A DNA stretch of 64,000 nucleotides from Vandiemenella viatica (Eukaryota > Arthropoda > Insecta > Orthoptera > Morabidae), in the NCBI GenBank assembly GCA_031002005.1, contig CM061914.1, positions 193,892,685-193,956,684 on the forward strand, given 5' to 3'. This document shows, piece by piece, positions 9,347-21,330 of this stretch; within the stretch, counting starts at the first letter, position 1; the number at the start of each line of letters is the position of its first letter. The notes under the pieces are model-generated. The model was not told where the DNA came from, did not search any database, and saw nothing but the letters and a program-made list of their open reading frames with translations. The position numbers and the translations under genes are program-made.

Positions 9347-12100
9347 TATTTTGTCATTGTGCCTCGATTTGGACGAGATTTGGCTAAAAACGATTTAAAA
9401 AATTATGTTTCTCTAAATAATTCACCTTAAATTTCTTTCTTAATGTTCAGTGGTTTGTAACTTCCTAAATAGTAAAAGAAACTAACAGCCATTGTAATTT
9501 TCATAAAACAACTAAATGAGTAATTTTAACAAATTTGATTTATCAGAAAGAAGGTACTTATCGTTCGGTAGTGAATTTTATGAATCATAGAGTAAATGTG
9601 TGGAAAAAGTTAGACATATTTTTTAAAACCCACTATAATTTATTTTTGCTGATCTTTTTAAAATTTATATTACCGTTTGGAAGCTAGTTTCGCAAGACGA
9701 ATAATACACTTGATATACTAATCACGTGTGATGGTTTATTTTGAGGTAACTCCTTGTCTTGGTGTGTACAACCTGTTTAGAGCATGAAGGCAGTCGCTTC
9801 GGATAAAAACTGACTTCTCACAACTGAGAGATAGCCTAACCCGACACGCAATACCACGCGGCCACTCTGAAAAGTCAAGGACCTGGCCGTTACGAGCTTC
9901 CGTCACGCTCTCTGACAAAGGCTGTTTGCGTACTGATCGCTCGTTAAAACTGATAAGTGGTGTCATCTAATTTAATATTAAACAACACATTCAAGAAATG
10001 GTGACATAATTTATTTGAGTAAACTACTTTTACATTACAGAAAAATCTTCTTAAAACAGCAGGAATTAGCTCGGAAGTTGTTACCAGTAGTGTTTTATTA
10101 AAATATCACCACTGGTATTAGAAATAACATGGGGTGATTGTTATATACAACTAGTCTAAGCCAGTGACCGTTTTTAGCATACCGTCACGGGTCTAGAATA
10201 GTTCCAGTTTTTACGATGAAAGATTATGACAGGTTGACCTGATTTGACAAAATATAAGCTTGACCTGTGTTTCAGGGTGAATAAATTCTCTTGAGCTTTA
10301 AGAACTCAAAAGCATTAATAGAGGTAGGTATTAAACACGAACAGGAACGATCGCGCTATCGTGCAACTGTTTCAAAGTTCATACACTCGAACTTGCTTAA
10401 ATACGTTCTTCACTTGTATTTGACCCTTTAAGTACACTCCGCAAATTAAAAAAAAAAAATCCTGTTTGCTTCGAAAGAATCACGTTGTTTATTATTGAGG
10501 CTGGGCAAACACTCATAATGTAAACATTGGTCGTAGTATCTGTGACGGCCAGAGAACTTAATACAGATTCGATATTATTAAACAGTTGAGCAACTCCAAA
10601 GAAATGAATTGCCAGAATAGTTGATTCGGTGACACATTTGGTCTGATGTCCACTTAAAATAACCTAATAACTCACGTACAGCGAACATGAATAAAGACCA
10701 ATAACGAAAGTGATCAGTAAAATGGCTAAAAAACAAATAAACCGTAATGCATAAATTTTGGTTCTTCTTCAACATTAGTGAAAGTTGTAATCAAACTGAA
10801 ATTTATCCTAAGCCGAAATGACAGTTGGCATTCGTGGTTACAGCAGAGACCATGAGTAATTCAATTTTTTTAAAGTTTTTTTAGTTGCTTTAATTAGTAA
10901 CATCTTACTGAAAAGCAGATCCGCGTTTTTTTCAGCCACAAAATTTATCAAAATTTTTTTAACATATTAAAAGCAAACTCAGTGAATGTATTATGCCAAT
11001 TAATTTCGAAGCAGTTGCTTATCTGTTAAATTGTAGACATAACCACGAATTTCTTCTAATGGTATCTCTGTTCGCTGTTTTGCGAGCGAAGGCTGACACG
11101 TGACACAGTTCTCCAGCCAATAGCTATCGAGGCGAGTGAGTGAGTGAGCTTAGGAAATTATATAGTAGCTTTACTGTTATCTAATACTGGTTATAAATTT
11201 AAGGTTACATTGCAGCTCAAACATTTTTCACATTTTAATAAAGTTGGCTACTATCAAACACATTATCTTGAAACAGAAAATAAGGAATAAAATAGTAAAT
11301 TGGTCAAGCTTCTAATATTAAAGATACAGAAATAAAATGTGTTTGAACTTTCGCCGTTTGCAGCACAGTTATCATTTTTCACGAAGTATAAATGTATTTT
11401 CTGTTCCTTTGTTATCAGTCTTTGGTCTGATTTGAAGTAAGCTTCTTCAACTCGACGCAATGCCTACGTCCTCAGTCATCTGTTTCATGCATTTTCTAAC
11501 CTTCGTCTTCCTCTAAATTTGTTACGTCGAACTTTTCCTTCCACTAATAAACTAACCAATCAGCATGCGCTAAAATGTGACACACCAACCTGTCTCTTCG
11601 ATCTGTCAAGACTCTTCGAAAATGTTCACCCCTGACCATTCATTCCAAAAACACTTTCATTTATCACTGTTCAGCCTCCTACAGCGCCATGTTTAAGATG
11701 CTGTAATATTTCGCTTCTTTCTGTTATTCCTGAAGTGTTCTTCGCTTCATTCCTGTGTTCCATACTTCCAGTTTTAGAAACTCGTTCCCGACTCCTACGT
11801 CAACGATTGAAATTTAGATATTTCTCGTTTTCAAGAAATGTCTCTTCCCTAGAGCTATTCTGGTTTCGCCACTGTTCTTGATTCTGCATCAATTGTAATT
11901 TTACGTCGTAATCAACCGAATACTCTTGTTTCTTCTAGTACATTGATAGATATAATCCTACAAATCACGAGTCTCGATCTGTGGTCCACTAAGACGAAAC
12001 GTGTGACCGCAAGCAGAATATTAAAAATTTAATTATAATTGAATTGAAGAAATCATAACAATTAGTGAAAATTGTTAACATAAACGAATGCAGTATTTTT
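9344..12100. other. No gene or element recognised
   Basis: About 2.8 kb of AT-rich sequence. Open frames are short (up to 76 codons) and look random. No splice-bounded exon, TIR pair or RT motif was found. Around 11440-11960 the word usage faintly resembles the LINE-A minus strand (Tyr/Leu-rich CTTCCTCT words), too weakly to annotate. Confidence 0.3.
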
Positions 12101-12104
12101 GTAA

Positions 12105-12700
12105 GACTTTTTTTTGTCATTAGTCCTCGACTGGTTTGATGCAATCCTCCATCCCTTCCTATCTTGCGCTATTATTTTCATCTCTACATACCCCTTACAA
12201 CCCACGCCCTCAATTATCTGCTCCATATATTCTAATCTCTGTCTTCCTCTACAGTTCTTACCTTCGACTGTTCCCTCCACCAGCAAATTAACCAATGCAG
12301 CATGTCTCAAAATATGACCTACCGGCCTGTCTCTTCTTTCTGTAAGCTTCTTCCACAAACTTCTTTCCTCGCCCATCATTTCCAAAACTCGTTCGTTTCG
12401 TACTTTATCCGTCCACTTATTTTTCAGCATCCTTCTATAGCACTACATTTCAAATGGTTAAATTTTCCTTCTGTCCCGTATTCCTAAAGTCCATGCTTCG
12501 CTGCCATAAAGTGCTGTGCTCCCGACATAGAGTTTTAAGAAGTTCTTTCCGAGTCCTAGACCAATATTTGAAACTAAAAGATTTATCTTGTTCATGGAAG
12601 ACCTTTTCGCTAGTGCTATTCTGCGTTTGACATCATTCCTGCTTCGGCCATCAGTTGTAATTATGAGAGAATATAAGCCAAAGTTTCTAAAAGCCATTAA
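12105..12700 (-). pseudogene. LINE-A 3' fragment
   Basis: Minus-strand frames encode SRNDVKRRIALAKRS (near 12630) and KWTDKVRNERVLEMMGEERS, LTERRDRPVGHILRH, LVEGTVEGKNCRGRQRL (12430-12150), the region downstream of RT in a widespread insect non-LTR retrotransposon. The 3' end is the T-run near 12108 (poly-A on the minus strand). At least one frameshift near 12460 separates the two frames. It is truncated at its 5' end near 12700. Confidence 0.85.
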
Positions 12701-13435
12701 TATTTCGACTAACAGGCAAAAATCTGTTTTTTCGAGTTTATTATTGTATTGCTACAGTCGGCTTTAAAGAAAACAGCGTTGCTTTGAGGACTAAATTAAT
12801 GGCCGCTTTATGAAGGTCGTGTTGTAAGTATAGGTCTTAAGGGACGATATGTGCAAATGTCAATAATACACAAATAGGTAAAAAAAATAGGACCATTTAA
12901 GTTAGCGGTCCGTAGTATTGTGTTTAACATTTTACTGGTCGTTGAAAATGGTCGAAAAAGACAATTATACTTGATTGGTGCAGACTGCGAGAAGTGCGTA
13001 TTGTTTTAAATCGTCTAGCTGAGACTTTTCAGAGCTGGAGTGGTTTTTCTACACAGAGTTCCTTGGAACAGCGCTGCAGGCTGTGGGTATATGCGGGAAT
13101 CGTGACGCACGAAGAACCCTGGACCAAACAGTGACGCAACGCCACCTGGACCGCAAGGGCGGGCGAAAGGAACTCGCAAAGGCCAGACCAGCTGACATAC
13201 AGACTGCAGCACGGCGATCAGATTTCAACAGGTTTTCCCCTGTCACTAGTCTCCCAATAGATTTGAACACATTGTCCATCTACCATTTTGCTTTGCTTTG
13301 CTGTGGGAACAAAGAAAAATAAATCTTAACATCTTACGTTAAGCTGCGTATTACTACTTTTAATCCTGGACCAGGCCGCAGAGACCGCGGAATGGATATC
13401 TATGGACAAAGAATATAACGCAACAATCTACACCA
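12701..13435. other. No feature recognised; a GC-richer island at 13020-13260
   Basis: The island has overlapping open frames on both strands of 65-79 codons, none recognised and none with convincing splice borders. It may be an ancient repeat. Confidence 0.25.
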
Positions 13436-13439
13436 AATG

Positions 13440-14315
13440 ATTATCTATCTACATCTATAAAACGTAAAGCGGACATATCGGTCGTATAAAAACTCGGAAA
13501 CTACGGAGCAGATTTCGATAGGGTTTTCACGGTTTTAAAGCTTAGAATCTCAATTCAGCTGTTTGGCATGTCTTATGTTTCAACGTTAAATAACGCAGGA
13601 ACATTAAATGAAATTCTGAACGTATGATGACAAATCCCAAAGATGGAAGGATTAGAGTTGCATACTTCGCACTAAACACACAACTACAATATCTCTGACC
13701 ATCGCCTTTAATGAAAGCAATAAGATAACTTTACAATAATGACTATTTTGCACACTACACAAATCTTGAAATATTTTTTCCTTTAATTCGGGATATTCAA
13801 TTTTTAAACGCCATAGATAGCCGTAAAAACAACAGAGATTTTCTTTAAGCACGATCTCTGGACAGTATCTCTCGCCTTCAGCATTAGTCTTCTGTTTACG
13901 ATAATATTATTGCGGATTGATTTTTGATATTTGTATAAAATGTTGAATCTGTGGAGTTAAAGTATCCGGCGTTTCGTGCAAAAAGTATATCTATTCACTT
14001 CGCAATTGAATCAAATGTGAGTTTCTAGCATAATGTAGCGTTGTTAAGTAATGTGGTAATGCAATTTCTTAACCAAATTAACGAAGCTTGATATAAATGA
14101 ATGTTTTCGGAGGAATAAAAATAGTGAACGTGAAAATAAACTTCAACCCACCCGTTTATTGGTAGGGGGCAGGTGAATCTAGGTTTGCTTTAATTCCGAA
14201 AAAAGTTGACGCAAATCTTATTAAACTTTGTATAAATGTTTTGCGGGAATAAAAATAGGGTACGGTTAAGTCTACGCCAACTATACCGGCAACGCCGGGA
14301 ACTCCGCTAGTAAAT
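13440..14315 (+). repeat. Probable interspersed repeat ending GGAACTCCGCTAGT
   Basis: It starts near CTATCTACATCTATAAAACG, has a conserved-looking block around 13500-13530 (GATTTCGATAGGG), and closes with GCAACGCCGGGAACTCCGC then TAGT near 14312. The same organisation in reverse is seen at 54872-55775, whose plus-strand start is ACTAGCTCGTACCCGCGAC. This pattern is common in arthropod repeats of uncertain class; I do not assign one. Confidence 0.45.
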
Positions 14316-14319
14316 AAAT

Positions 14320-15480
14320 ATGTATCAACTAGTAATTAATATGTTACCTTAAACGCAGTGTTTTGGCAACTCATTTCTTCCTTCATACTTAACTGAAGAG
14401 AACTATCATGCATAACCCCGAGTTGGTAGTAATAGTTTTGGCCGTTGTAGCCCGCTAGTGAAGGCGTTGCGGACATTATGACACAATTGCAAAACTAGCG
14501 TTTCATTGGTATTGTTGGCAGTAAAAATTCCAAGACCGAAGAGACTAGTATATTCTGAAAAGCGATCCTGGCAGTAAGTTTCAGGCGATTCGTTACAGAG
14601 TACGTAGGTTCGATCCCCTGTCCAACAACCCAGGTTTCGATTTTTCAAAGTTTTCTGACATCACTCGAGCCGAATGTTGAAATGGTGCCTCAAAAATTCG
14701 ATTGCCCAATTTCTTCCCGTTCGTTTTCCAACGTTTATTGTTACAACGTCTTAATATCCTGCACTTTAATCACTTCACCGTCGACGGATTGCAAACTGTA
14801 TGTACTGGACATTTTTTGCAGTTATTATTCGTCAATATTTAACAACACTACAGTGGTTGTTGCCGAAGTACTTCCATTGGTATCGGCTGCATATAAAAGA
14901 GCCGTAACTTCAGTTGTGCTGACTGTAATAAGCTTTAGTTTGGTTGTTTGTATCTTTTCAGCGGTGTCTCAATAAAACGTTTTGCTTACAATTAAACCAT
15001 TTCTGTCAAAATGCTGAAGAATATTTTATAACCACAGGACCTGTAATCAAACCGCTTATAGCATGATGTATTAAACTGAAACTTAAATGAGTACGCAGAT
15101 GACTTTTAGCGTCATGTTTCGAGTCTTCGAGTGAGTTGTAAATGGTTAGCTCGACCACAGGTGCGAACTTTTTGAAAGTTCTAATCGAATTATGCAGTGT
15201 TGTTGAGGGGCGCTGTTTAAATAATCGAATTGTTATTAATAACGCGGATGCATCCGGCTTTTTCAACAGTGATTTGTCGTTCTACAGGTAAAAGCGTTTT
15301 TAATTCACGCAAGTTCTAATTCAACGCTATATCCACAGGCAAATGAATAGCGGATAGGCTCCCAGCAGGCAGATGTTGCGATCTGACCGACATAACGTCC
15401 GAACTTATTGAAAAAGAGAGAAATAACCATGTAAAATGTAGTCAGAAAGGTCCCATCACTTGTAGATTTTGACATCACGT
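14320..15480. other. No gene recognised; box-B-like motif at 14612
   Basis: A short GTAGGTTCGATCCCC at 14611-14625 resembles a tRNA box B and may mark a decayed SINE; no box A partner is clear. The remainder is AT-rich without recognisable features. Confidence 0.25.
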
Positions 15481-15490
15481 ATCTCTGGAC

Positions 15491-16550
15491 TAGTGTTGTA
15501 AAAAAACGGTTTTTTTCTGACTTAAAAAAACTGAAAAAAAAACATGTTTTTTTGGGACATGTTTTTTTTTCATAACTACTAAATTTCACATTTTTAAGGC
15601 ATTTATCGTTTAAATGACTGTTTTAGAGTTTATACTAAGTACTTATCTCAATTTTTAAACCTACTATATTTTTCTGGTTCAGTAGAAAAAAAAATTATGA
15701 AAATATTGGCAACATTGACTGAAATTTTCTTTTATGGACGGGGATTTGCCGAAGAGGCTAGGTTGCACGAGAAGGAATCCCCGTTGTTTGGTTTGATACT
15801 CACTATTTGAACTAATGCTGCCAGCCCTACAAATTTATCTGTAGACCTACGGATCATTTCAAAAAAAATATTAATTTTAAATTTATCTGCGGCTTTTTGC
15901 CTCTTTTTTATTACTTATTGTGCTTTACTTATATTCATATACTTGTCAAACTCTCAGCGTGTAGTGATACTGAGTCATTAAACTGTCAGTAATTAACCAA
16001 CGACTGAAAAGAAATAAAGCTCCTATTTTGTATGATAATAGATTTAAATTCAAACTTAAAAGACCTTAATACAGAACTATCGCCGCAGTCTTTATGCACA
16101 GTGTATACTTTGCTTACAATTTAAAATTGCAATCTCAAAAGCTTTTGCGTACAATACAAGGATAACCAGTAAAAGAAAATGTAATTATTTCTAAAGTAAT
16201 ATATCTAGAGGAAACAGAAGAAGAAACAGAAAATTCCGACACAGACCAAACTAGTGTTGGTAGTGCTGATGCTAGTGAATGTGGTACTGACATAGAGGAT
16301 GAATAAAATTATGTTACCTATATAGATACATTTATGAATCATTATGTAAGACATTATATGATTTAGTAAGATTTAAAACACACATGTAAAATGTAACTTC
16401 CGTAAATAAAACTATAATTTATCAAATATATTGTTATCTGAATAAAAAAAAAAATTTAGAAAAAAAACCAGGGTGCTAGGGTTTTTTTTCATGTTTTTTT
16501 TCACAAATCTGACAAAAAAAATGTCATTTTTTTTTCAATTTGCAACACTA
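15491..16550 (+). mobile_element. Non-autonomous hAT-like element, copy 1
   Basis: Ends are TAGTGTTGTAAA and the complement TTTGCAACACTA, flanked by near-identical 8-mers CTCTGGAC (15483-15490) and CTCTAGAC (16551-16558), the target duplication size of hAT. The 1060-bp body has A/T-run hairpins next to each end. Near 16210-16305 it keeps an acidic C-terminal reading frame (ETEEETENSDTD ... DIEDE stop), probably the tail of a lost transposase. A second copy is at 21331-22382. Confidence 0.8.
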
Positions 16551-16559
16551 CTCTAGACA

Positions 16560-17330
16560 CAAGGAATTGTTAGTACTGATATGAAGCGGATGGTGTACTA
16601 TAATATATAACCAATGCTAATAAAAGGGCAGCTTGCTCATGGTGTGTGTGACGTCACGCGCTCGGGCTCCGTTGGCGGACTGACAGTGGGCGGAGAGTTT
16701 CTCACTCTCTGGCAAGAGAGGTCGCTGTTACAGCACAGTAACAGTTTTCGACAATGTTTTAGTAACGGTTAAATATGTTTTAAGCTGCAATGCAACTACG
16801 AAGAACGTATGTATTTCTTTTAATTCCAAATATTAGTTGAATTTTGTTATATGCGCTCTATGTACAGGCTTTAAATATATTCTCTGTCTTAGGAGATGCT
16901 GTTATAGCAGATGTTTTTGTAGTGGTTCCATGTTTTTAAGTTTCATATGTCGTTTAAATCTACATTTTAATTAAGAGGAGAGTTGTCCAATAGAGTGATG
17001 TACACGCAACATGTGAACGTGGTGTCTGTGACGTCACTCACTCGACCTTCATTTGGGAGGCGAAATAGCGGGGGGCGGGGAATCAGGCGAAATCTCTCAT
17101 GAGCTTTTGAAATTATTGAAGGACAGTAGAGGGAAATAATGATAATGATAAACAAAATGTCCACGAAGCAGCAGGGGGGGGGGGGTGCCGTCAAAATGTC
17201 ACGTCATCTTAAGGGGGTAAGGGGGGGGGGGGTGCGACCAGATCCAGATGGGAGCAGTTCGGAATTTCGGAAAAACACTTCACGTAATGTTTAAATCAGG
17301 GTATTAGTTGTTCGTTTTGTTTTCTTTAGT
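16560..17330. other. No gene recognised; repeated GACGTCAC words and G-runs
   Basis: A TGTGACGTCAC block occurs at 16650 and again near 17028, each followed by related GC-richer sequence, suggesting an old local duplication. Long G-runs lie at 17173-17187 and 17221-17233. Sequence near 17270 (GGAAAAACACTTCACGTAAT) resembles the end of the MITE at 23020-23511. Confidence 0.3.
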
Positions 17331-17590
17331 TAGGGAGCGTGCATAAACTACGTAGCTCCATTTGGCCTCCTGTGAACCCTCCCTCCCCCCCCCCCATATA
17401 ACCCTACGTGGCTTTTGCCTCTACCCCTCCCCACTTAGCACGTAGGTTTTTTATCTTTTGATTCCAGAAGACGTTTTGTACTGTTTTCTCTTGTCAGACG
17501 ATTGTAAATTACATACGGAGATAATTGACTGAGGGAAATAAATATTCACATGCTGTTGTGAGTTCTGTACCTTATTTTAGCTGTGACATA

Positions 17591-18235
17591 CAGGGTGATC
17601 ATAATTAAAGCTTAAGTTTCAAAACGCTCTAAAAAATAAACCACTGATTAGACTGACGTCAAAATTGAACGGCGTATTATTGAAGAACGAGGAAAGAACA
17701 TGACTGCAAGATGACGCTCCTCTGGAAATTTCAAATCGAGTGAAGCAGTTGTTGAGGCGGCATTTCGGAAATGCTAGAACTATCAGTCGCCATTTCCCTG
17801 CAGTCTGGCCGGCCCGATCACCTGATCTTAATCCGTGTGACTTCTGGCTGTGGGGTTATCTGAAAGATGTTGTGTTCAGTGCTCCGATTACCAACGTAGC
17901 TGAATTGAAGACACATTCTCAACTTGACCCCGGTGACACTGCGATCGCTTGTGGAACATGCTGTTTCCCGATTTAAATCTTGTTGCACACAACAGTGGAC
18001 AGCATATTGGACATGTTTTGCGCCAGTCTCGCGAAACTTAAAAACCGATTGGACGAATGCTTTTTATGCGGGTTTTGGCCTCATGACAATTAAAAACCGA
18101 TTGCATGGATGCGTTTTTTGGTTCATGTTCTTTCTCCCTTCTTCAATAATACGCCGTTCAATTTTGACGTCATTCTAATCAGTGGTTCCTTTTTTAGTGC
18201 GTTTTGAAACTTAAACTTTAATTATAATCACCCTG
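17591..18235 (+). mobile_element. TA-flanked element with 97-bp terminal inverted repeats
   Basis: Arms 17591-17687 and 18139-18235 are inverted copies of equal length (97 bp) with a handful of substitutions, starting CAGGGTGATCATAATTAAAG. TA flanks both sides (17589-17590, 18236-18237). The interior keeps a piece of transposase (17740-17976). This is a shortened Tc1/mariner-superfamily element inserted into the surrounding MITE. Confidence 0.88.
17740..17976 (+). pseudogene. Tc1/mariner-superfamily transposase, C-terminal remnant
   Basis: The frame encodes WPARSPDLNPCDFWLWGYLK, which contains the third catalytic aspartate region of an insect Tc1/mariner-type transposase, followed by a few degenerate residues. 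The N-terminal domains and the first two catalytic residues are missing; the frame is open by chance beyond about 17920. Non-functional. Confidence 0.8.
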
Positions 18236-18639
18236 TATAATATTAATGGAAAGCTACGTAGTCTGGCTCGGGACCCCTACTCCCCCCACGTAGCCCAGCG
18301 TAGCTTTCCAGCCAACCCCTTCTTCCCCACCTAGACCGACCCACGTAGTTTATGAACGCTCCCTTACCAGTACAATGTGTAAATCCTGTCTGTTTGTATC
18401 GGAGAGTCCCGGCGAAGCAGCGTCTTTAATCTTTGACTCGTTAAGTTGGTAGCACTGTAAGAATTGATTGCGTGTTGGCAACCCTGTGTTAAGCCAAAAC
18501 AACGAGGAGATTGCCGCTGACTTCACTAGCGTTCCGCTTGATGTGAATGTTTGTACATTTTGAGTGAGAAATGTTTGCTTATCGAAAGGACGTTGCAAGT
18601 AGTTGTACCCTCCAGGACGTCGACGAACTAAACAGGTCT

Positions 18640-19380
18640 GATTGTAATACTAACGCATACAGGTCCATCCACAACACGGTTAAAATAGTAATGCTTGATT
18701 TTGATTGTGGGGTGAACAAGGAGTTGCTTGATGACGACCTCCAGTGTAAACATCTTGGCATAACATCTCGTAATAAACTCACCTGTCAGGGAGACATTTA
18801 AAAATCTTTCATTTATTGACGACGACGATGGAGGATGTTACATAGAATTGCGGTACAAAATTTTGGTCATATCATAGCTTAAATTTTATGGTTTAGAATC
18901 AGACCCAAATTTTCGGTATCAAATAGAGGATTTCGACGAGGTGCTAACAAGGATTACTAAATTTGTCTCTGGAAATCATTGCAGAACACAATCAGCAACT
19001 GATATGATAAAAAAAAAGGCTGAATTAGGATTCATTGGAAGATAGGAGGAGGGCGAAGAGAGTATACAGGACGTATGTTGGTGATGAGGCGTCGAAAGAT
19101 ATTGGTGTAAGAAGTAAGAATGGTGAATGGAAAATAAAAGATGATCATGGCAATAAGCTGGCACTAGATTTCAGGCCAAGTGTGTTGCTTTAGATTGGAA
19201 TAAATTACCAAAAACAATGAAAGAATTCAAAATTACAATTCCTAAAGGAAAAATGTAGGGGGATTGCGAAATTGCACTAAACGAATTTACGATAAAAATT
19301 AGTAAGAAAAGAGAAACTTTGTGTGTATGAAACTTTTCATGGGAACTAGCACTCAACCGCAATTAAACTAAACTACTGCT
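18640..19380 (+). pseudogene. LINE-B fragment, heavily decayed
   Basis: At 18720-18800 the frame gives ELLDDDLQCKHLGITSRNKL, matching the LECKHLGITF region of LINE-B. From 18900 on, pieces correspond to FRYQIEDF, the QSATDMIK region, and a final KEFKITIPKGKM near 19255. Multiple indels. The LINE-B 3' UTR-like sequence (CACTCAACCGCAATTAAA) extends to about 19380. Confidence 0.7.
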
Positions 19381-19389
19381 ATTAATGCT

Positions 19390-20640
19390 GATAAAATCGG
19401 GGACAACGTGAAGTATTTTTGTTTCTTCGTTGGCAACTGAAATCTGGTAAATGACTGTAATTATTTGGACAGTATTTTTCTGTTATTTCATACGGGGTTG
19501 CTGCTATTAGCAGAAACCGAGGTAAATTCATATGATTCCACGGTATTCACAACGACAATTGCTTCCTGGACCATGAAAGGAAGCAACTACCTTTGATAAG
19601 CAAATAATGTCGCAAAGTACTACAAAATGTTCTAGCATTACAGATAGCAATTTCCAAGCTGTTATAAGTACCGTTGCTCTAACATCAGCCGCCACAAAAG
19701 TTCGTGTCCTATTCGCGCGTCGAAGTCTACAGAAGCTGACAGGTGTAGCAGTTTCCTGCAGCGGTCTTAACCAGGCTCTGTTCCTAAACTACTGAGATAT
19801 TTTAAAAGGGCGTCTCTACCTTATTTGTTAGATTCTCTTCAAAACATTTTTTTGATTCGCAAAAAATAATTACCGTTCAATCGATACTTACAATCGACCT
19901 AGCAAAATGCTCATGGAAGTTTGAAAATGGAATGTTTAATTGGAATGTAATTATACATGCGGTTGGTGCCGCTGTATATGGAATGAATTATACCGGTCCT
20001 ACGTTGATTTAAACCGCGAAAGCAGTGAAAGATTTCACACCCACCGATCAGCTCACTGGGCGAGAGCTTTGTTTTTCTCTCGATCACGAGTCTGATTTGC
20101 GGAGACGTATATTTCTTTGACTCCGTCACTTCGAGAGAGAAGAAATTGCGAGGAAATCGATTCTTAGTCGCGATAATCGATTTAACACACCGAAATCGAT
20201 ATGAAAATAGCACAGACACAGCAAATTCTGAAGAAACTCTTACATTTCGCATGTTTGCACTAGTTTACTGGAATAATATAGGGTCAGTGTACTATTTAGT
20301 GTTAGCTGTGACATTACTGACGGGGGAACTAAAGTGAGCAGAGTAGAAGTGTAAATTCACTGGTGAACCATGGAGATAACGTAAGTTATCCGAATAAGAT
20401 CAAAATGCATTAAAAATAAAGATAATTAATAAGTAGGAAATGCAAGGAATCAAGGAAAAATACATAAAAAAAATATTGTGAAGGTGTAAAGTAAGAAATG
20501 TTACTGCAATTAGAAGAGTTTATGCCCTTTACTGTGATGGGGAAGTGTTGGCCAATGAAAACACCGAGTGGGCATCAGTAGTCAATTCAGTCGTGGAATA
20601 ACGTGGCTTCTTATTATAAGAGTTCAGACAGAACTTCAGC
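19390..20640. other. No gene or element recognised
   Basis: AT-rich sequence with overlapping short frames on both strands at 19900-20340 (up to 113 codons). None is recognised, and codon composition is unremarkable. No exon border could be supported. Confidence 0.3.
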
Positions 20641-20650
20641 GATTTTACGC

Positions 20651-20770
20651 CAAGATCCTTCCTTCAGGAAGGCCATGACCGAATTCCTTCCCGTTCCTTG
20701 TCCTCAGTCCCATCCCACCTCTAATGATCTCGACGTCGACGAGGCGTAAAGCAATAAGCAAATAAAAAAG
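20651..20770 (+). repeat. SINE 3' half, tail type I
   Basis: Contains GGCCATGACCGAATTCCTTC, the CCCATCCCACCTCTAATGAT block, CTCGACGTCGACGAGGCGTA and an A-rich end. The tRNA-like head and centre are missing (5' truncation). Best matched by 53700-53829. Confidence 0.8.
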
Positions 20771-21330
20771 TTCCAGGGATTCTGCGAATATCTTTCTCCC
20801 ATCGCTTTTCTGGTCCTCCCCTTACACTGTTTTTGTCCAACATCCGATTAAAATGGCCGGCCTACTGCCCCTTCAAAATGGCTGCTTCTCCGAGATATCT
20901 GTGACCTTTGTAAATGACGTAATTTGTTCTCTTATGCACTGACATTTCGATACCTCTTTGGGCTTGGAAATTCATCTGCATCGTTTTCTTTTGTTATTGC
21001 CCATGTAGGTCCACGGGTAGCTTCCTCATAGACTGGGTTCTTCTTTTCTCTTTCCAGAACGTCTTCATCCTTCTCCTCTCCCTCCCTTCTTCTGAGATTT
21101 TCAATACCCTCTTCTCCTGTCTCTCCTATTGGTGATTCTGCAACCTGTTCTCGTAACCTTTTCCGTCGTTTATCCTGATCTATTAGTTGGTGTGTACACA
21201 TTTCTCAAGTTCCCGACATCTACTACCTTTATAGTGTTCTCCACCCAGTCCTTTCTAAGTTCGTTTTTTTTTTCTATCTTTCCTCTCGCCCTGTCGTTCC
21301 TCTTCCACATTCTTCTAGTCGTTCTACACG

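Larger units (their letters stand above)
17333..18363. mobile_element. PIF/Harbinger-like MITE carrying a nested element
   Basis: The ends are GGGAGCGTGCATAAACTACG and the complement of GGGAGCGTTCATAAACTACG, directly flanked on both sides by TTA (17330-17332 and 18364-18366). A 3-bp TTA/TAA duplication with G-rich inverted ends is the hallmark of PIF/Harbinger elements. About 645 bp of it is a second insertion (17591-18235). Without that it would be a MITE of about 385 bp. It holds no coding sequence of its own. Confidence 0.75.

Noticed and set aside
17165..17235. Telomere-like repeat
   Set aside because: Only homopolymer G-runs; no TTAGG units.
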